Source: Planctomycetaceae bacterium
GTDB lineage: Bacteria > Planctomycetota > Planctomycetia > Planctomycetales > Planctomycetaceae
Length of the DNA: 64,000 nt
Assembly (NCBI GenBank): GCA_028284485.1
Contig: JANQRQ010000260.1
Coordinates: forward strand, 1-64,000
Reading direction: 5' to 3'
This document shows positions 10,557-20,431 of this stretch, piece by piece; the first letter of the stretch is position 1, and the number at the start of each line of letters is the position of its first letter. Below the pieces are notes generated by a model that was given only the letters and a program-made list of their open reading frames with translations, was not told where the DNA came from and did no database searches. The position numbers and the translations under genes are program-made.

Positions 10557-12218
10557 ATGCGATCGAGCGACTCTCAAAAAACGCCGCCTGCAGACGATTT
10601 GGCTGGAGATCGTCGGATCCGATTCGACCTGCTGGTCGATACGGTTTTGGTGTTTGCTGTTTTCTTCATCTATGCTGCGCTGGCAAACCCAATTCCTGGT
10701 CTCAATGAACCGCATTACCTGGGAAAAGCGAAACACTATTGGGATCCCAGTTGGTGTTCCGGCGATCTGTTCTTGGAATCAGCGAATGCTCACGTCGTAT
10801 TCTATCAAGCCGTCGGTTGGCTGACCTGCTTCCTTTCATTGGAGCAAACTGCCTGGGTGGCACGGGGTCTTGCGACGTTGGTGTTGGCATCCGGTTGGAC
10901 CGTTTTGTTTTCCAAGATCAAAAGTGCCCGATTTTCGGCCGTGTGGGGAGCTTGCTTGTTCATCGCGATGGCCGCGACGGGGAATCTATCTGGGGAATGG
11001 GTGATCGGAGGAATCGAGTCGAAGGTCTTCGCCTATGGCTGTCTGTTTTGGTCGTTGGCACTTTTCTGTAGACAGAATTGGATCAGTTCCGCGGCCTGTC
11101 TCGGCTTTGCGGTGAGCTTTCATCCGCTGGTCGGCGGTTGGTCGGTTGTGAGTGCTTTGCTCGCTGGCGTCGCCATCTTTGTGCGCCATCGGTTTCGCGC
11201 AGCGACAGACGGCTCGATGCTGCGATCGGGCGCACAAACCAACAAGACAGCCATTGTGGCGATCGTTGTCTTTGCAGTCGCATCGTTACCGGGACTCATC
11301 CCGGCTGTCATGATGTTGAGCGAAACGACCCCGGAGTTGTCGTATCAGGCAACGTACATTCAAGTCGCATTTCGACTGGCCCACCACTTGGATCCGCTGA
11401 CATTTTCGGTAGCGGCTTATGTGGCGTACGCCCTCTTATTCGGCATATGGATTGCGTCACTGCGTTGGCTGCAGCCGTACATGGCGGATCGCAGTGTCGC
11501 CGAGAAACAGGGCTGGGAATTCTTCAATTTGTTTGTCGCGGCGGCTGTCGGCATCGCGGTTGTCGGGATAATCATCGGTCTTGGCCCGCGGCCGGTTCAA
11601 GAAATGGCCATGTTCAAATGGCGAATTGCGGCTTTGAAATTCTACCCTTTTCGATTGATGGATGTCCTGCTGCCGATCGCTGTTTGTATGTCGGCCGTTG
11701 CAGGGCTTCATGTATTGTTCTCTTCCGATCGTGCGAAGTCGAAACTCGCGTTGATTTCGGTATCACAAGCCGGCTGGGCGATTTCAGCTGTTTGTCTTGT
11801 ATTGGCGATGACCTCGACGACGAACGTCAGACACGCCAGCAAAATGGAACCGGAACAATTGGCGGACTGGCTGGACATGTGCCATTGGATTCGTGAGCAA
11901 ACTCCGGACAATGCATTGGTCTGTACCCCCATGGAAAGTTGGGCGTTCAAATGGTTCGCGGATCGCCCGGAGTACGTTTCCTACAAGGATTGTCCTCAAG
12001 ACGCGGCATCGCTGGTCGAATGGAATCGGCGATTGTTGTTTCTCAGGAAATGGGCACAGCAAGAATTCGATGGCGGTTACGACGCCGATGAATTAGTTGA
12101 TTTCGGCCGTCAGACCGATGCGACCTACTTACTTGTCCGGAGGTTAGGGCCGATGAAGATCGATCCGGCCTATCGTAATGGCACTTACCGTTTGTACGAA
12201 ATTCGCCCATCGGATTGA
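10557..12218 (+). CDS. Multi-spanning membrane protein (DUF6798-like)
   Basis: About 553 aa. I start at the ATG 10557; a TTG at 10530 would add nine residues. Roughly ten hydrophobic segments are visible (for example LVDTVLVFAVFFIYAALA, then segments up to about residue 430). A soluble C-terminal stretch of about 120 residues follows, including CTPMESWAFKWFADRPEYV and a closing Y-R-L-Y-E-I. The architecture recalls GT-C-like planctomycete membrane proteins, and the C-terminal part resembles what is annotated as DUF6798; that link is from memory and is tentative. No catalytic motif is clear. The PQQ-like propeller gene follows in the same direction after about 108 bases. Confidence 0.75.
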   Translation: MRSSDSQKTPPADDLAGDRRIRFDLLVDTVLVFAVFFIYAALANPIPGLNEPHYLGKAKHYWDPSWCSGDLFLESANAHVVFYQAVGWLTCFLSLEQTAWVARGLATLVLASGWTVLFSKIKSARFSAVWGACLFIAMAATGNLSGEWVIGGIESKVFAYGCLFWSLALFCRQNWISSAACLGFAVSFHPLVGGWSVVSALLAGVAIFVRHRFRAATDGSMLRSGAQTNKTAIVAIVVFAVASLPGLIPAVMMLSETTPELSYQATYIQVAFRLAHHLDPLTFSVAAYVAYALLFGIWIASLRWLQPYMADRSVAEKQGWEFFNLFVAAAVGIAVVGIIIGLGPRPVQEMAMFKWRIAALKFYPFRLMDVLLPIAVCMSAVAGLHVLFSSDRAKSKLALISVSQAGWAISAVCLVLAMTSTTNVRHASKMEPEQLADWLDMCHWIREQTPDNALVCTPMESWAFKWFADRPEYVSYKDCPQDAASLVEWNRRLLFLRKWAQQEFDGGYDADELVDFGRQTDATYLLVRRLGPMKIDPAYRNGTYRLYEIRPSD

Positions 12219-12326
12219 CGGCAGTTGCGGTTCTGTGCGTTGTGCAGTGAAATACCATGAATTGGCAGCGGCGGGCAACAATCTCCCGCGACGATTGCTG
12301 CATTATTTCGACGAAGGTGCAAAACC

Positions 12327-13916
12327 ATGTCTTACTGCAACGATGCAATTCCCAGAAACGTAAACGGCGGGAAACAAAGTTCTGTTTCGGGTTCACTGTT
12401 GTGGATCTGCCGTCAATCTGTCCTAACACCGTTGGCGAACGTGCGAAGGAACACGATCCCCGTATTGATGACGGTCGCCTTCATTTCGGTTAGTACGACG
12501 GCTATCGCGGACGAGATCAAAGTCTTTTCTGCGACGCCGCCGCCAACCCCAAAACGCGACGGCGACGACTGGCCTTGGTTTCTAGGACCGGACCATACGG
12601 GTGTGTCGCAGGAAAGCGGGATTCTGGAAGAATGGCCAGAAGATGGTCCGCCGGTTGTTTGGAAAAAACAGGGTCGTGGACAAATCGGTTCGGGTTACAG
12701 TGCACCGTCGGTTCGTGGGAATCGATTAGTTCTGCATCATCGTGTCGGCTCCAACGAAGTTGTGGAATGTATGCGAGCCGACACTGGGGATCCGCTGTGG
12801 CAGTACTCTTATCCGAGCAACTTCAGTGACCCGTATGGCTACAACAATGGTCCGCGATGTTCGCCATTGTTGACCGAGGAACGCTGTTACACACTTGGCG
12901 CCGAGGGGATGCTCTTGTGTGTCGATTTGCAGAATGCCAAGAAGATTTGGAGCCGCCCCCTCAAGGAAGAATTCGACATTCCGAAATGGTTTTTCGGCGT
13001 CGGATGCACGCCGATCTTGGAAGATGGCCGGTTGTACGTGTTGGTGGGTGGGCGGCCGAATTCCGGCGTTGTGGCCTTCGATGCCGATACGGGAGAGACG
13101 TTGTGGGAGAATGTTGGCCGCGATACTTGGGACGGCGCTGAGACGGACTGGCCACGCGAGAAAGTCTATAAATGGACTGACGAGAGAATGCTTGTTAGCT
13201 ACTCGTCACCGATCCTGGCGACATTCCATGGAAAGCGTCATCTGCTATGTCTGATGAGACAAGGTTTAGTGTCGTTGGATCCTGAAACGGGCAAGTTGAA
13301 TTTCAAGTATTGGTTTCAATCGAATGATTATGAGTCGGTCAATGCCGCGCGTCCGGTTGTGATCGGTGACCAAATTCTGCTGTCGGCCGCCTATGAGGTC
13401 GGCGCGGCGCTTTTGAAGGTCAATGAGGACGGTGCGAGTTTCGATGTTGTTTGGCGAGACCGACGCAACCTGGCGACGCATTGGTCGACGCCGATCGTTG
13501 ACGACGGATTTGCCTACGGGTTCAGCGGGCGACACGAGAATGAAGGGTCATTCCGCTGTATCGATTTGGCGACCGGCAAGGTGATTTGGAAAACGAGCGG
13601 GTTCGAAGGCGGTTTAGATTCGCTGACGCAGAATCCGGCCACCGGTGAAATTATCGACCGGGCGACCGGCAAGCCCGTACCGTGGCCGTATTTTGGCCGG
13701 GGGTCGAAGATTAAAGTCGGTAACAAGTTTATCGTGTTGGGAGAACGCGGCGGAACGATGGCGCTAGTGAGGATCGATTCCGGCTCATACTCCGAAATAT
13801 CGCGCACCGCCTTTCCCGAGTTGCAGTATCCCAGTTGGACGGCACCGGTCTTGTCGCGGAAGCGCTTGTATTTGCGAACAGAAAAGGCACTATTGTGTCT
13901 CGATTTGGCGAATTGA
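12327..13916 (+). CDS. Exported PQQ-binding-like beta-propeller protein
   Basis: A 529-aa protein. GAAGGTG precedes the ATG at 12327. A hydrophobic stretch ending STTAIADE (about residues 45-62) acts as a late signal sequence; a shorter start at 12468 is possible. The mature part begins with DWPWFLGPDHTGVSQESG, the standard opening of planctomycete PQQ-like (BamB-type) propellers. Repeats follow such as GEMLLCVDL-type AEGMLLCVDLQNAKKIW, VVAFDADTGETLWE and CIDLATGKVIWK. No PQQ-dehydrogenase catalytic residues are evident. A structural or assembly role in the envelope is inferred. A small perfect hairpin follows the stop. Confidence 0.88.
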   Translation: MSYCNDAIPRNVNGGKQSSVSGSLLWICRQSVLTPLANVRRNTIPVLMTVAFISVSTTAIADEIKVFSATPPPTPKRDGDDWPWFLGPDHTGVSQESGILEEWPEDGPPVVWKKQGRGQIGSGYSAPSVRGNRLVLHHRVGSNEVVECMRADTGDPLWQYSYPSNFSDPYGYNNGPRCSPLLTEERCYTLGAEGMLLCVDLQNAKKIWSRPLKEEFDIPKWFFGVGCTPILEDGRLYVLVGGRPNSGVVAFDADTGETLWENVGRDTWDGAETDWPREKVYKWTDERMLVSYSSPILATFHGKRHLLCLMRQGLVSLDPETGKLNFKYWFQSNDYESVNAARPVVIGDQILLSAAYEVGAALLKVNEDGASFDVVWRDRRNLATHWSTPIVDDGFAYGFSGRHENEGSFRCIDLATGKVIWKTSGFEGGLDSLTQNPATGEIIDRATGKPVPWPYFGRGSKIKVGNKFIVLGERGGTMALVRIDSGSYSEISRTAFPELQYPSWTAPVLSRKRLYLRTEKALLCLDLAN

Positions 13917-13924
13917 CAGCAAGA

Positions 13925-13941
13925 AACGGCAGGGTGCCGTT
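13925..13941 (+). terminator. Perfect short hairpin after the propeller gene
   Basis: AACGGCA pairs with TGCCGTT around a GGG loop, starting nine bases after the stop codon. There is no T-run behind it, so it may act as an mRNA 3' stabiliser rather than a classical terminator. Confidence 0.45.
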
Positions 13942-14150
13942 CCTGCATCAACTGGGAACGTGACATCACTCGTTGATCGACGCTCGTCGTGAAAAGCGAC
14001 GAATTCCCAGGTCATGACCGGTTACGGATATGACATCGCTCCGTATGGTCGATTGGTCGGGAAAACCGGTAAATTCTGCGAAGAAAACCGGTTTTCGCCG
14101 TATGAGATCGCACGTTTACCGGTATATTCACACAGCGTCCCTTGTTACAA

Positions 14151-14172
14151 TTTATGAAGGCGTTTTCATAAA
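14151..14172 (+). promoter_or_regulatory. Inverted repeat in the kinase leader
   Basis: TTTATGAA (14151-14158) and TTCATAAA (14165-14172) form a perfect 8-bp inverted repeat with a 6-base spacer, 175 bases before the kinase start. It could be an operator or a leader RNA hairpin. The AT-rich TTGTTACAATTT just before it could contribute to a promoter. Confidence 0.35.
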
Positions 14173-14346
14173 CGCGGCCTTGTTTCCTTAACCTTGGTCG
14201 CGGTCGGCTCGATCTGTTTTTCGGCAGAGCGGTCGGCCTGCACGGTCCAAGTCGCACACATCTCAAATGGTCTTTATCCCCCTTATTGCGGTCGCGGAAG
14301 TCTAATTTCAGTAGGTTTCAGTCAGGCGTTGTCTGAAGAGGCGCGA

Positions 14347-15576
14347 ATGTCTTCGTCAAAAGTCACCGAGACATTCTTGGATCTGCTCGATAAGAGTGCA
14401 TTGCTCACACCGGACCAATTGAAGGCCGCTGGAAACCTTTGCGCGCAGAACAGCCAAAGTGGTGCGAAGGATATTGCCGAAAAGCTCATCGCCCAGGGGA
14501 TGCTTACGACCTACCAAGCCGAAGAACTATTGGACGGCAACGCCCGCAGCTTTTTTGTTGACAAGTACAAAAAGCAGCACGTTCTCGGGATCGGGGGCAT
14601 GGGTCACCTGTATATCGCGGAGGATGTCGAGACCGGCCAACAGGTCGCGTTGAAGATGCTCTCCCGCGAAAACGAGGCCAATCCTGGGCTGCTGGCTCGA
14701 TTCAAGATCGAAGCCCGCGTCGGAATGAAGCTCAATCATCCCAATATCGTCAAGACGTTGCGGCTCGATCATGTCGATGGAATTTACGGCGATGTCTATT
14801 ACATGATTATGGAGTTTGTCGAAGCCATCAGTCTGGAAGAACTGGTGGCGCTTCAAGGCCCTAAGCCGTGGCAGCAGGCCTGCGACATCATTGGTCAGGC
14901 GGCGGCCGGTTTGTATCACGCGCATTTGCACGGGTTGACGCATCGCGATGTTAAACCGGCGAATCTTCTGGTGAGTACGGCAGGACATGTCAAAGTGCTC
15001 GACTTTGGTCTGTCATTGTTCGACAAAGAAGGGGACGAGTTTTCGCTGGCAATGATCTTCGGGCAAGATTGTCTGGGCACGGCCGACTATATTGCACCGG
15101 AACAAACTCTCGACAGCTACAAAGTCGATCCTCGGGCAGATATCTACAGTTTGGGTTGCACGTTTTACGCGACGCTGACGGGCCGTGTTCCGTTTCCCAA
15201 CACCACGACATCGCAAAAGCTCGAATTGCAACGCACAAAGCAGCCACAATCCATCCGCGAGATCAATCCGGATGTTCCCGCCGAAATCGAAGCGATTGTC
15301 ACAAAGATGATGGCCAAAAAGCGGGAAAACCGGTTTCAATCGGCTCGGGATGTTTGTGTGGCGCTAGCCCCGTTTGCGAAACGACTACCGGCCGAATTCG
15401 ATTACCAGCGTATACTGCGGATTCGCGCTCGCGAGGCACGAAAGCGGCTAGCCGCCCGAAACCAAAGTGGTTCGCAGTACGGTTCCCGCTCTTCGACGCG
15501 GAGCGGGTTTTCGACCTCGAAGTCGTCTCCCGCAAATGTGGAAACGAAGTTCCGCGAAGATACCCAGCCGTCGTAG
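14347..15576 (+). CDS. Hanks-type serine/threonine protein kinase
   Basis: The ATG at 14347 has GAAGAGG eight bases upstream and gives 409 aa; the longer frame from 14194 is unlikely. Residues 1-70 form a helical N-terminal segment (LLDKSALLTPDQL, QGMLTTYQAEELL) often seen before planctomycete kinase domains. The kinase domain runs from about 78 to 350, with glycine loop GIGGMG, ATP-anchoring Lys103, HRDVKPAN at about 199 with catalytic Asp201, DFG at about 219 and GTADYIAPEQ. All key residues are present, so activity is expected. The tail is basic and Ser-rich with no obvious membrane segment, suggesting a cytoplasmic kinase. Its substrate is unknown. ACCGGT hexamers in the leader may regulate it. 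Confidence 0.92.
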   Translation: MSSSKVTETFLDLLDKSALLTPDQLKAAGNLCAQNSQSGAKDIAEKLIAQGMLTTYQAEELLDGNARSFFVDKYKKQHVLGIGGMGHLYIAEDVETGQQVALKMLSRENEANPGLLARFKIEARVGMKLNHPNIVKTLRLDHVDGIYGDVYYMIMEFVEAISLEELVALQGPKPWQQACDIIGQAAAGLYHAHLHGLTHRDVKPANLLVSTAGHVKVLDFGLSLFDKEGDEFSLAMIFGQDCLGTADYIAPEQTLDSYKVDPRADIYSLGCTFYATLTGRVPFPNTTTSQKLELQRTKQPQSIREINPDVPAEIEAIVTKMMAKKRENRFQSARDVCVALAPFAKRLPAEFDYQRILRIRAREARKRLAARNQSGSQYGSRSSTRSGFSTSKSSPANVETKFREDTQPS

Positions 15577-15859
15577 TCACTGCTTGTGTACGGCCGCGAC
15601 TGTGGATGCGGACGTTCTAGCGTCGAATTGCATGCTCCGTTCCTAATACCATCGCTGCCGGTTAGAATCGATTCAGTGCGCGTGAAGCATACCGCCATGT
15701 TACCGCCAACGTTGGCGGAGAGCCTGACGGCCTCAATGCTACCGCAGTCTATGTATCAGAATTTCTCTAGAATTCGTTTCATGCCGGGTTGTGGCTGTTA
15801 TTGAAAGTGCATTCTCAACGTTAGCGCGACGCGTCAGAGGGTATTGAAACGGCTTGTAG

Positions 15860-17731
15860 ATGCAGATGAGCAGCTTTCTCAAGATCAGTCCGAAAACGAC
15901 CGTGTTGCCGGTGATTCATGGCAGCGGAGATATGTCGATCGAGGTCCGGCGGGTAATGCTGGCGGGAAACTTTGATTGCGTTGCTGTTCCGTTGCCTCCG
16001 ACGTTTCAGGCTGATGTCGAACGGGCGATTTTGCAGCTCCCATCCATTACGGCAGTATTACAGCAGGAGCATGATCCAGCCGAAATAGAAACCTGGTCGG
16101 AGCAGGAAGACGAAACACAATCGGTCTTCAGCTACGTGCCGATCGATCCCTGTCAGCCGGTCATCGCCGCGTTGCGGATTGCGATTCAAGAGCACCTTCC
16201 ACGGGCATTTATCGATTTGGAAACGGCGCGATTCGAAAGCTATGGGGCCGTACTGCCTGATCCCTATGCGGCAAAGTCGGTTTCGGCTGAACGGTTTTCA
16301 GCCGCCTTGCTTCCGGCGATTGGCGAATTGCCGGCAGGTCAGCCTCGTGACCGCGTGGTCGCAATGGCGGGTCGCCTTCGGGAATTGGAGGAACGGTATT
16401 CGTCGATTCTTTTCGTCTGCTCGATCACCGATTGGCCATGGATTAAGGACGCCTATTTTGACGACGTTGCATCTCAGGGAGTTAACGACGAGGTCTATGA
16501 CACCGAGATTTATTCGGTCGCCGAACGGACGCTGATTTTCTTTTTGGGCGAGTTGCCATTTATCACGTCGCTGTACGAAAAAGCGCGGGCGGAACTCGAT
16601 GACGACGAAAACCTTTCGATCGATGGCATCAAGGAATTGCTGCTGGCGGCGCGAGATCGATACAAGCAAGAACTCCAGTCGCGTGCTCGGCGAATTACGC
16701 CAAAGATGCTCTCCATTTATTTCCGCTATGTTCGGAACCTGTCGCTGATTGAGCGGCGCATGACGCCGGACCTGTACATGCTGGTGACGGCCGCTCAACA
16801 AATCGCCGGCGATGAATTTGCCATTCAGTTGGCAGAGACCGCTCGCGAATATGCCGCAGCCGGACCGACCGAATTTGAATCGCTTCACATGGGAATTCAG
16901 GAGGGCCGGTTGCCGGATGGGCGGCAGGTTCTCCTCAAGTCACGATTGCCGGGGCATCCGGTTGCTTGGCGGTCATGCCGACTGAATCCACGCCCACTGA
17001 AAATCGATCAGCGTGAATGGCAAATGCAGTGGAATCCTTTTCGGCAGTGCAGTTGGCCGGCCGAGGATGAGGCGATCGAAAAGTTCCGCACCCATGTTAA
17101 GGATGTTGCGCTGGGAATTATGGGGACAGATCTGGCACGCACCGAAAAGTTTTCGACCAGTCTGAAGGACGGTCTCGATATTCGCGAAACATTGCGAAAT
17201 TGGCATACCGGCGAACTGTTCGTGAAGGTCATGCCCCCGGTCCGCGGATCGCTCGACTGTGTGCTAATGTTGTTCGACTCACCGGCCGATCCAAGGGACT
17301 ATCCCTGGAGAGTCACTTGGCATGCCGAACACCACGACGAGTCGACGTTGGCGTTGTTTGCGACGGACTATCAGCAGGAGATGGTAGGCCCTGGGATCGG
17401 GCTGGCGAAGTATGGCGGAGCGATGTTCTTGTTTCCACCGCGCCCGATTCCCGACATCTGGCTCGACCGTCGGTTTGATTTTGCCGACACCTTGGAAGAA
17501 CGGTTACTGGCTGGCGCTTGTTGTCATAGCCGAGAACGTCACATCGCGCTTTTGAGTCACGCGCCGCCGGGAGCGGGTTGGAGAAAGCTGACAAAACGAT
17601 ACGGCAAGAAACTCGTCCATGTTCCGATGAACCGATTCAGCCAGTCGACATTGCAGCAGTTGCAACTTGTGCATGTTTTAAACGGGCAGCATATTCGCAG
17701 CTATGCCGCCCACTTCATCCGCAAAGCGTGA
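15860..17731 (+). CDS. Conserved-looking 623-aa protein of unknown function
   Basis: I do not recognise this protein. It lacks a signal peptide and clear membrane segments and appears cytoplasmic. The N-terminal part (PVIHGSGDMSIEVRRVMLAG, then FDCVAVPLPPTFQADVERAI) is weakly reminiscent of the alpha/beta opening of TraB/GumN- or DUF5682-type proteins, which map an entity to an associated acidic pocket; this is a loose impression only. Residues about 270-340 are helical and basic. The C-terminal part has CHSRERHIALLSH followed by a short beta-alpha element. No Walker, kinase or nuclease motif is visible. It is a single gene between the kinase and convergent ftsH. Confidence 0.7.
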   Translation: MQMSSFLKISPKTTVLPVIHGSGDMSIEVRRVMLAGNFDCVAVPLPPTFQADVERAILQLPSITAVLQQEHDPAEIETWSEQEDETQSVFSYVPIDPCQPVIAALRIAIQEHLPRAFIDLETARFESYGAVLPDPYAAKSVSAERFSAALLPAIGELPAGQPRDRVVAMAGRLRELEERYSSILFVCSITDWPWIKDAYFDDVASQGVNDEVYDTEIYSVAERTLIFFLGELPFITSLYEKARAELDDDENLSIDGIKELLLAARDRYKQELQSRARRITPKMLSIYFRYVRNLSLIERRMTPDLYMLVTAAQQIAGDEFAIQLAETAREYAAAGPTEFESLHMGIQEGRLPDGRQVLLKSRLPGHPVAWRSCRLNPRPLKIDQREWQMQWNPFRQCSWPAEDEAIEKFRTHVKDVALGIMGTDLARTEKFSTSLKDGLDIRETLRNWHTGELFVKVMPPVRGSLDCVLMLFDSPADPRDYPWRVTWHAEHHDESTLALFATDYQQEMVGPGIGLAKYGGAMFLFPPRPIPDIWLDRRFDFADTLEERLLAGACCHSRERHIALLSHAPPGAGWRKLTKRYGKKLVHVPMNRFSQSTLQQLQLVHVLNGQHIRSYAAHFIRKA

Positions 17732-17733
17732 AG

Positions 17734-17751
17734 TGGAGTTGCGAAACTCCA
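17734..17751. terminator. GNRA-loop hairpin between convergent genes
   Basis: TGGAGTT pairs with AACTCCA around a GCGA tetraloop, immediately after the stop of the 623-aa protein gene and before the ftsH stop on the other strand. A symmetric stem here can serve both transcripts. There is no strong T-tract. Confidence 0.5.
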
Positions 17752-17825
17752 TGCAGGACCACATCGCCCGGAGCTTTGCGGCGAGGATTTCTATGGGGCC
17801 CAGTCTTCGGCACCGTTCGCCGACC

Positions 17826-19883
17826 TCAGGCGCCATCCGCGGACTCGCGCGATTGCTGCGAATCATCCGAGCGGGTTGATTCGCTCTCATCGGCCTGCGT
17901 CGATTGCGCAAATGTCCCCGGTTTGAGCTGTGGGCTAGTGCGATACTCGTCAAGTATTCTCTTCAGATGGTCGGCATCCATGACCTCCACCTCGAGCAGG
18001 TCGCGCGTCATATGTTCCAAGACGTCGCGCCGATCTGTCAGCACGTCGTAGGCTGACTTCGACGACTCGTCGATGATCCGACGGACCTCCAAGTCGATTT
18101 CGCGGATCGTTTCCTCGCTGTGGACCGGTTCACCATTGGGAGTGGTCGCGCCGAGGAACGGCGATCGGCGGGCTTCGCTGTAATGCACTCGCCCAAGTTT
18201 CGGGCTCATGCCGAATTCCATCACCATCCGCCGAGCCATATCGGTTGCGCGTTGCAAATCGTTCTGCGCTCCCGTCGAGGTTTCTTTAAAAATGATTTCC
18301 TCGGCGGCGATGCCTCCTAATAGTACGCAAATGCGGCTTTGCAGTTCCGATTGGGTAATCAGTTGCCGTTCGTCTTCTGGTCGTTGCATCGTGTATCCCA
18401 GCGCTCCGAAGCCGCGGGGAATAATCGAGATTTTATGGACGGGATCGGTGTTGGGTAAGCTGCAGGCGACCAAAGCGTGGCCGCATTCGTGGTACGCGAC
18501 CCGCAGTTTTTCGTCTTCATGAATGATGCGGGTCTGCTTTTCGAGACCGGCAACGACGCGGTCGATGCCCTCTTCGAATTCACTCATCGTCACGCGAGTC
18601 TTGTCGTTGCGCGCTGCCAATAATGCCGCTTCATTGACTAAGTTCGCCAAATCTGCTCCGACGAAACCGGGAGTCAACCTGGCCAGCCGCGCCAGATCAA
18701 CCGAATCGTCCATTTTGATTTTGCCGACGTGAACTTTCAGAATCGACTCGCGACCGCGAATGTCGGGACGGTCGACGAGAACATGCCGATCAAAACGCCC
18801 TGGCCGCAGCAGGGCGGGGTCCAATGTTTCGGGTCGGTTGGTCGCGCCCATGACAATGACACTGAGATCAGAAGAAAAACCATCCATCTCGACAAGCAAC
18901 GCGTTCAGAGTCTGTTCGCGTTCATCATGGCCACCAGGCATGCCGCTGCCGCGCGTTTTTCCTAAGGCGTCGAGTTCGTCGATAAAGATAATGGCTGGAG
19001 ACCTTTGGGCAGCTTGCTGAAACATATCGCGGACACGCGCCGCCCCGACGCCGACAAACATTTCGACGAAGTCCGAACCGGAGAGACTGAAGAACGGCAC
19101 GCCGGCTTCCCCGGCGACCGCTTTGGCCAATAACGTTTTTCCCGTTCCAGGCGGGCCGACCAGAAGCACGCCGCGCGGAATCCGGCCACCCAGTGCCTGG
19201 TACTTCCCTGGTGTCCTTAAGAACTCGACGACTTCGCGGAGTTCTTCGACCGCTTCGTCGATCCCTGCGACGTCGTGAAATGTAACTTTCACATCTTCCT
19301 GGGCATACAGTTTCCCACGACTGCGGCTGAACGACATGGCCGTGCCGGCACCGCCGATTCGACGGAACAGGATGATGAAGATAATTAGCACCACGAGCGG
19401 AAGAATCAACAGCGACAGCAAGTACTGCCATTGCGACGGTGGAGTTTCGAATCCAAACTTGATGCCTTTTTCTCGCAGCAGTGCGGTTAGCTTGTCTTGG
19501 ACCGGATCAGAAATATTCACCGCCGGAATCACATAGCGATTAACCGCCTTTTTGTCACCGCTCGGAGTCTTTGTTGTTCCTTCTGATTTCGGCTGGTCTT
19601 GAAATCGGATGTAATCCGGGCCGATCGTCAAATCGTAAACGTTGTGGGAACCGAATTCACCGGCTTCCAACTTGTCATAAAACTCGCTGTATTGCAGTTC
19701 TTTGCCGTTGATATTGCTGTTCGCCAACGAAACGGCCAGGGCAACCAGAACGCCGCCGATCATCAAGTACCAAAAGAGGTTACTGGACGGTTGGCGATCG
19801 GGTTTTTTGGGAGGTCCCGGCGGACGACTCGGTGTTTGATTCGGGTCGGCGGGCGGTTGAGGGGAATCTTCGGAATTGGCCAT
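17826..19883 (-). CDS. ftsH: ATP-dependent zinc metalloprotease FtsH
   Basis: A 685-aa membrane-anchored AAA protease that degrades misfolded membrane proteins and regulators. Visible in order: a Pro/Gln-rich cytoplasmic N-terminus; TM1 ([18 protein letters not shown]); an extracytoplasmic loop of about 90 residues; TM2 ([18 protein letters not shown]); Walker A GPPGTGKT at about residue 240; Walker [12 protein letters not shown]; the SRH region with [20 protein letters not shown] split around residue 345; and the zinc motif HECGH at about 464, with the downstream acidic ligand region. The acidic Ser-rich tail is longer than in E. coli. No obvious Shine-Dalgarno precedes the ATG, so the exact start is less sure. 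It diverges from dxr. Confidence 0.97.
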   Translation of the reverse strand: MANSEDSPQPPADPNQTPSRPPGPPKKPDRQPSSNLFWYLMIGGVLVALAVSLANSNINGKELQYSEFYDKLEAGEFGSHNVYDLTIGPDYIRFQDQPKSEGTTKTPSGDKKAVNRYVIPAVNISDPVQDKLTALLREKGIKFGFETPPSQWQYLLSLLILPLVVLIIFIILFRRIGGAGTAMSFSRSRGKLYAQEDVKVTFHDVAGIDEAVEELREVVEFLRTPGKYQALGGRIPRGVLLVGPPGTGKTLLAKAVAGEAGVPFFSLSGSDFVEMFVGVGAARVRDMFQQAAQRSPAIIFIDELDALGKTRGSGMPGGHDEREQTLNALLVEMDGFSSDLSVIVMGATNRPETLDPALLRPGRFDRHVLVDRPDIRGRESILKVHVGKIKMDDSVDLARLARLTPGFVGADLANLVNEAALLAARNDKTRVTMSEFEEGIDRVVAGLEKQTRIIHEDEKLRVAYHECGHALVACSLPNTDPVHKISIIPRGFGALGYTMQRPEDERQLITQSELQSRICVLLGGIAAEEIIFKETSTGAQNDLQRATDMARRMVMEFGMSPKLGRVHYSEARRSPFLGATTPNGEPVHSEETIREIDLEVRRIIDESSKSAYDVLTDRRDVLEHMTRDLLEVEVMDADHLKRILDEYRTSPQLKPGTFAQSTQADESESTRSDDSQQSRESADGA

Positions 19884-20431
19884 GGTCTGTCACTACTGCG
19901 CGAGTTCTGATTCTCCGGCACGACTCCACTGCTCGATCTCGCGTGTCCGATGGCTTCCAAAGCAGCGGAAACCATGGAGTTGTAGGTCGACGATGTCGCG
20001 AAACCAGGATATCTCAGTACCGGTTCTTATCTGCCGGCCGAGGAATCCGATGTGCTGGATGTCTCAGGTGTTCGATGAATGCCGCCGTCCTTGCCCGATT
20101 TTCGTCCGTGGGAAGCATCTTTAGGTGTCTTCGTCAGTCGCTTCGACGGGTGGTGTCGCCTCCGTCTTGCCGCAATGAACTGTAGGCCGAACCATTCGTA
20201 TGGTCAACTCCGCAGAATCTTCGATGTCCAACGAAGTCCGGTCAGGGCTCGGTTTTACGAAAACCGTGTCCACGACAGTGTTTCGGTTATTAGTTTACAT
20301 CGACACTCAGGGCAATGGCTCTTGCTCCGAATTCCGCCTAGACCTAGAATGATGCGCGTGTGCAGAAAACGGGACGGTGAAATCGACTCGATCGAATTCG
20401 CCGGTTGTGCGGCCAGTGATGACGGATGTGA
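19884..20431. promoter_or_regulatory. Divergent intergenic region ftsH / dxr
   Basis: A 548-base gap with outward-facing genes. It should hold the promoters of both ftsH and the dxr-rseP unit. Open frames in it are short and in conflicting phases with no recognisable protein features. I saw no RNA gene. Confidence 0.4.

Larger units (their letters stand above)
13917..14346. promoter_or_regulatory. Regulatory gap upstream of the Ser/Thr kinase
   Basis: This 430-base gap between two rightward genes contains a hairpin at 13925-13941, four ACCGGT hexamers (14017-14022, 14065-14070, 14087-14092, 14118-14123) and a perfect 8-base inverted repeat at 14151-14172. It probably contains the kinase promoter and an operator. 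No separate gene is supported. Confidence 0.5.
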
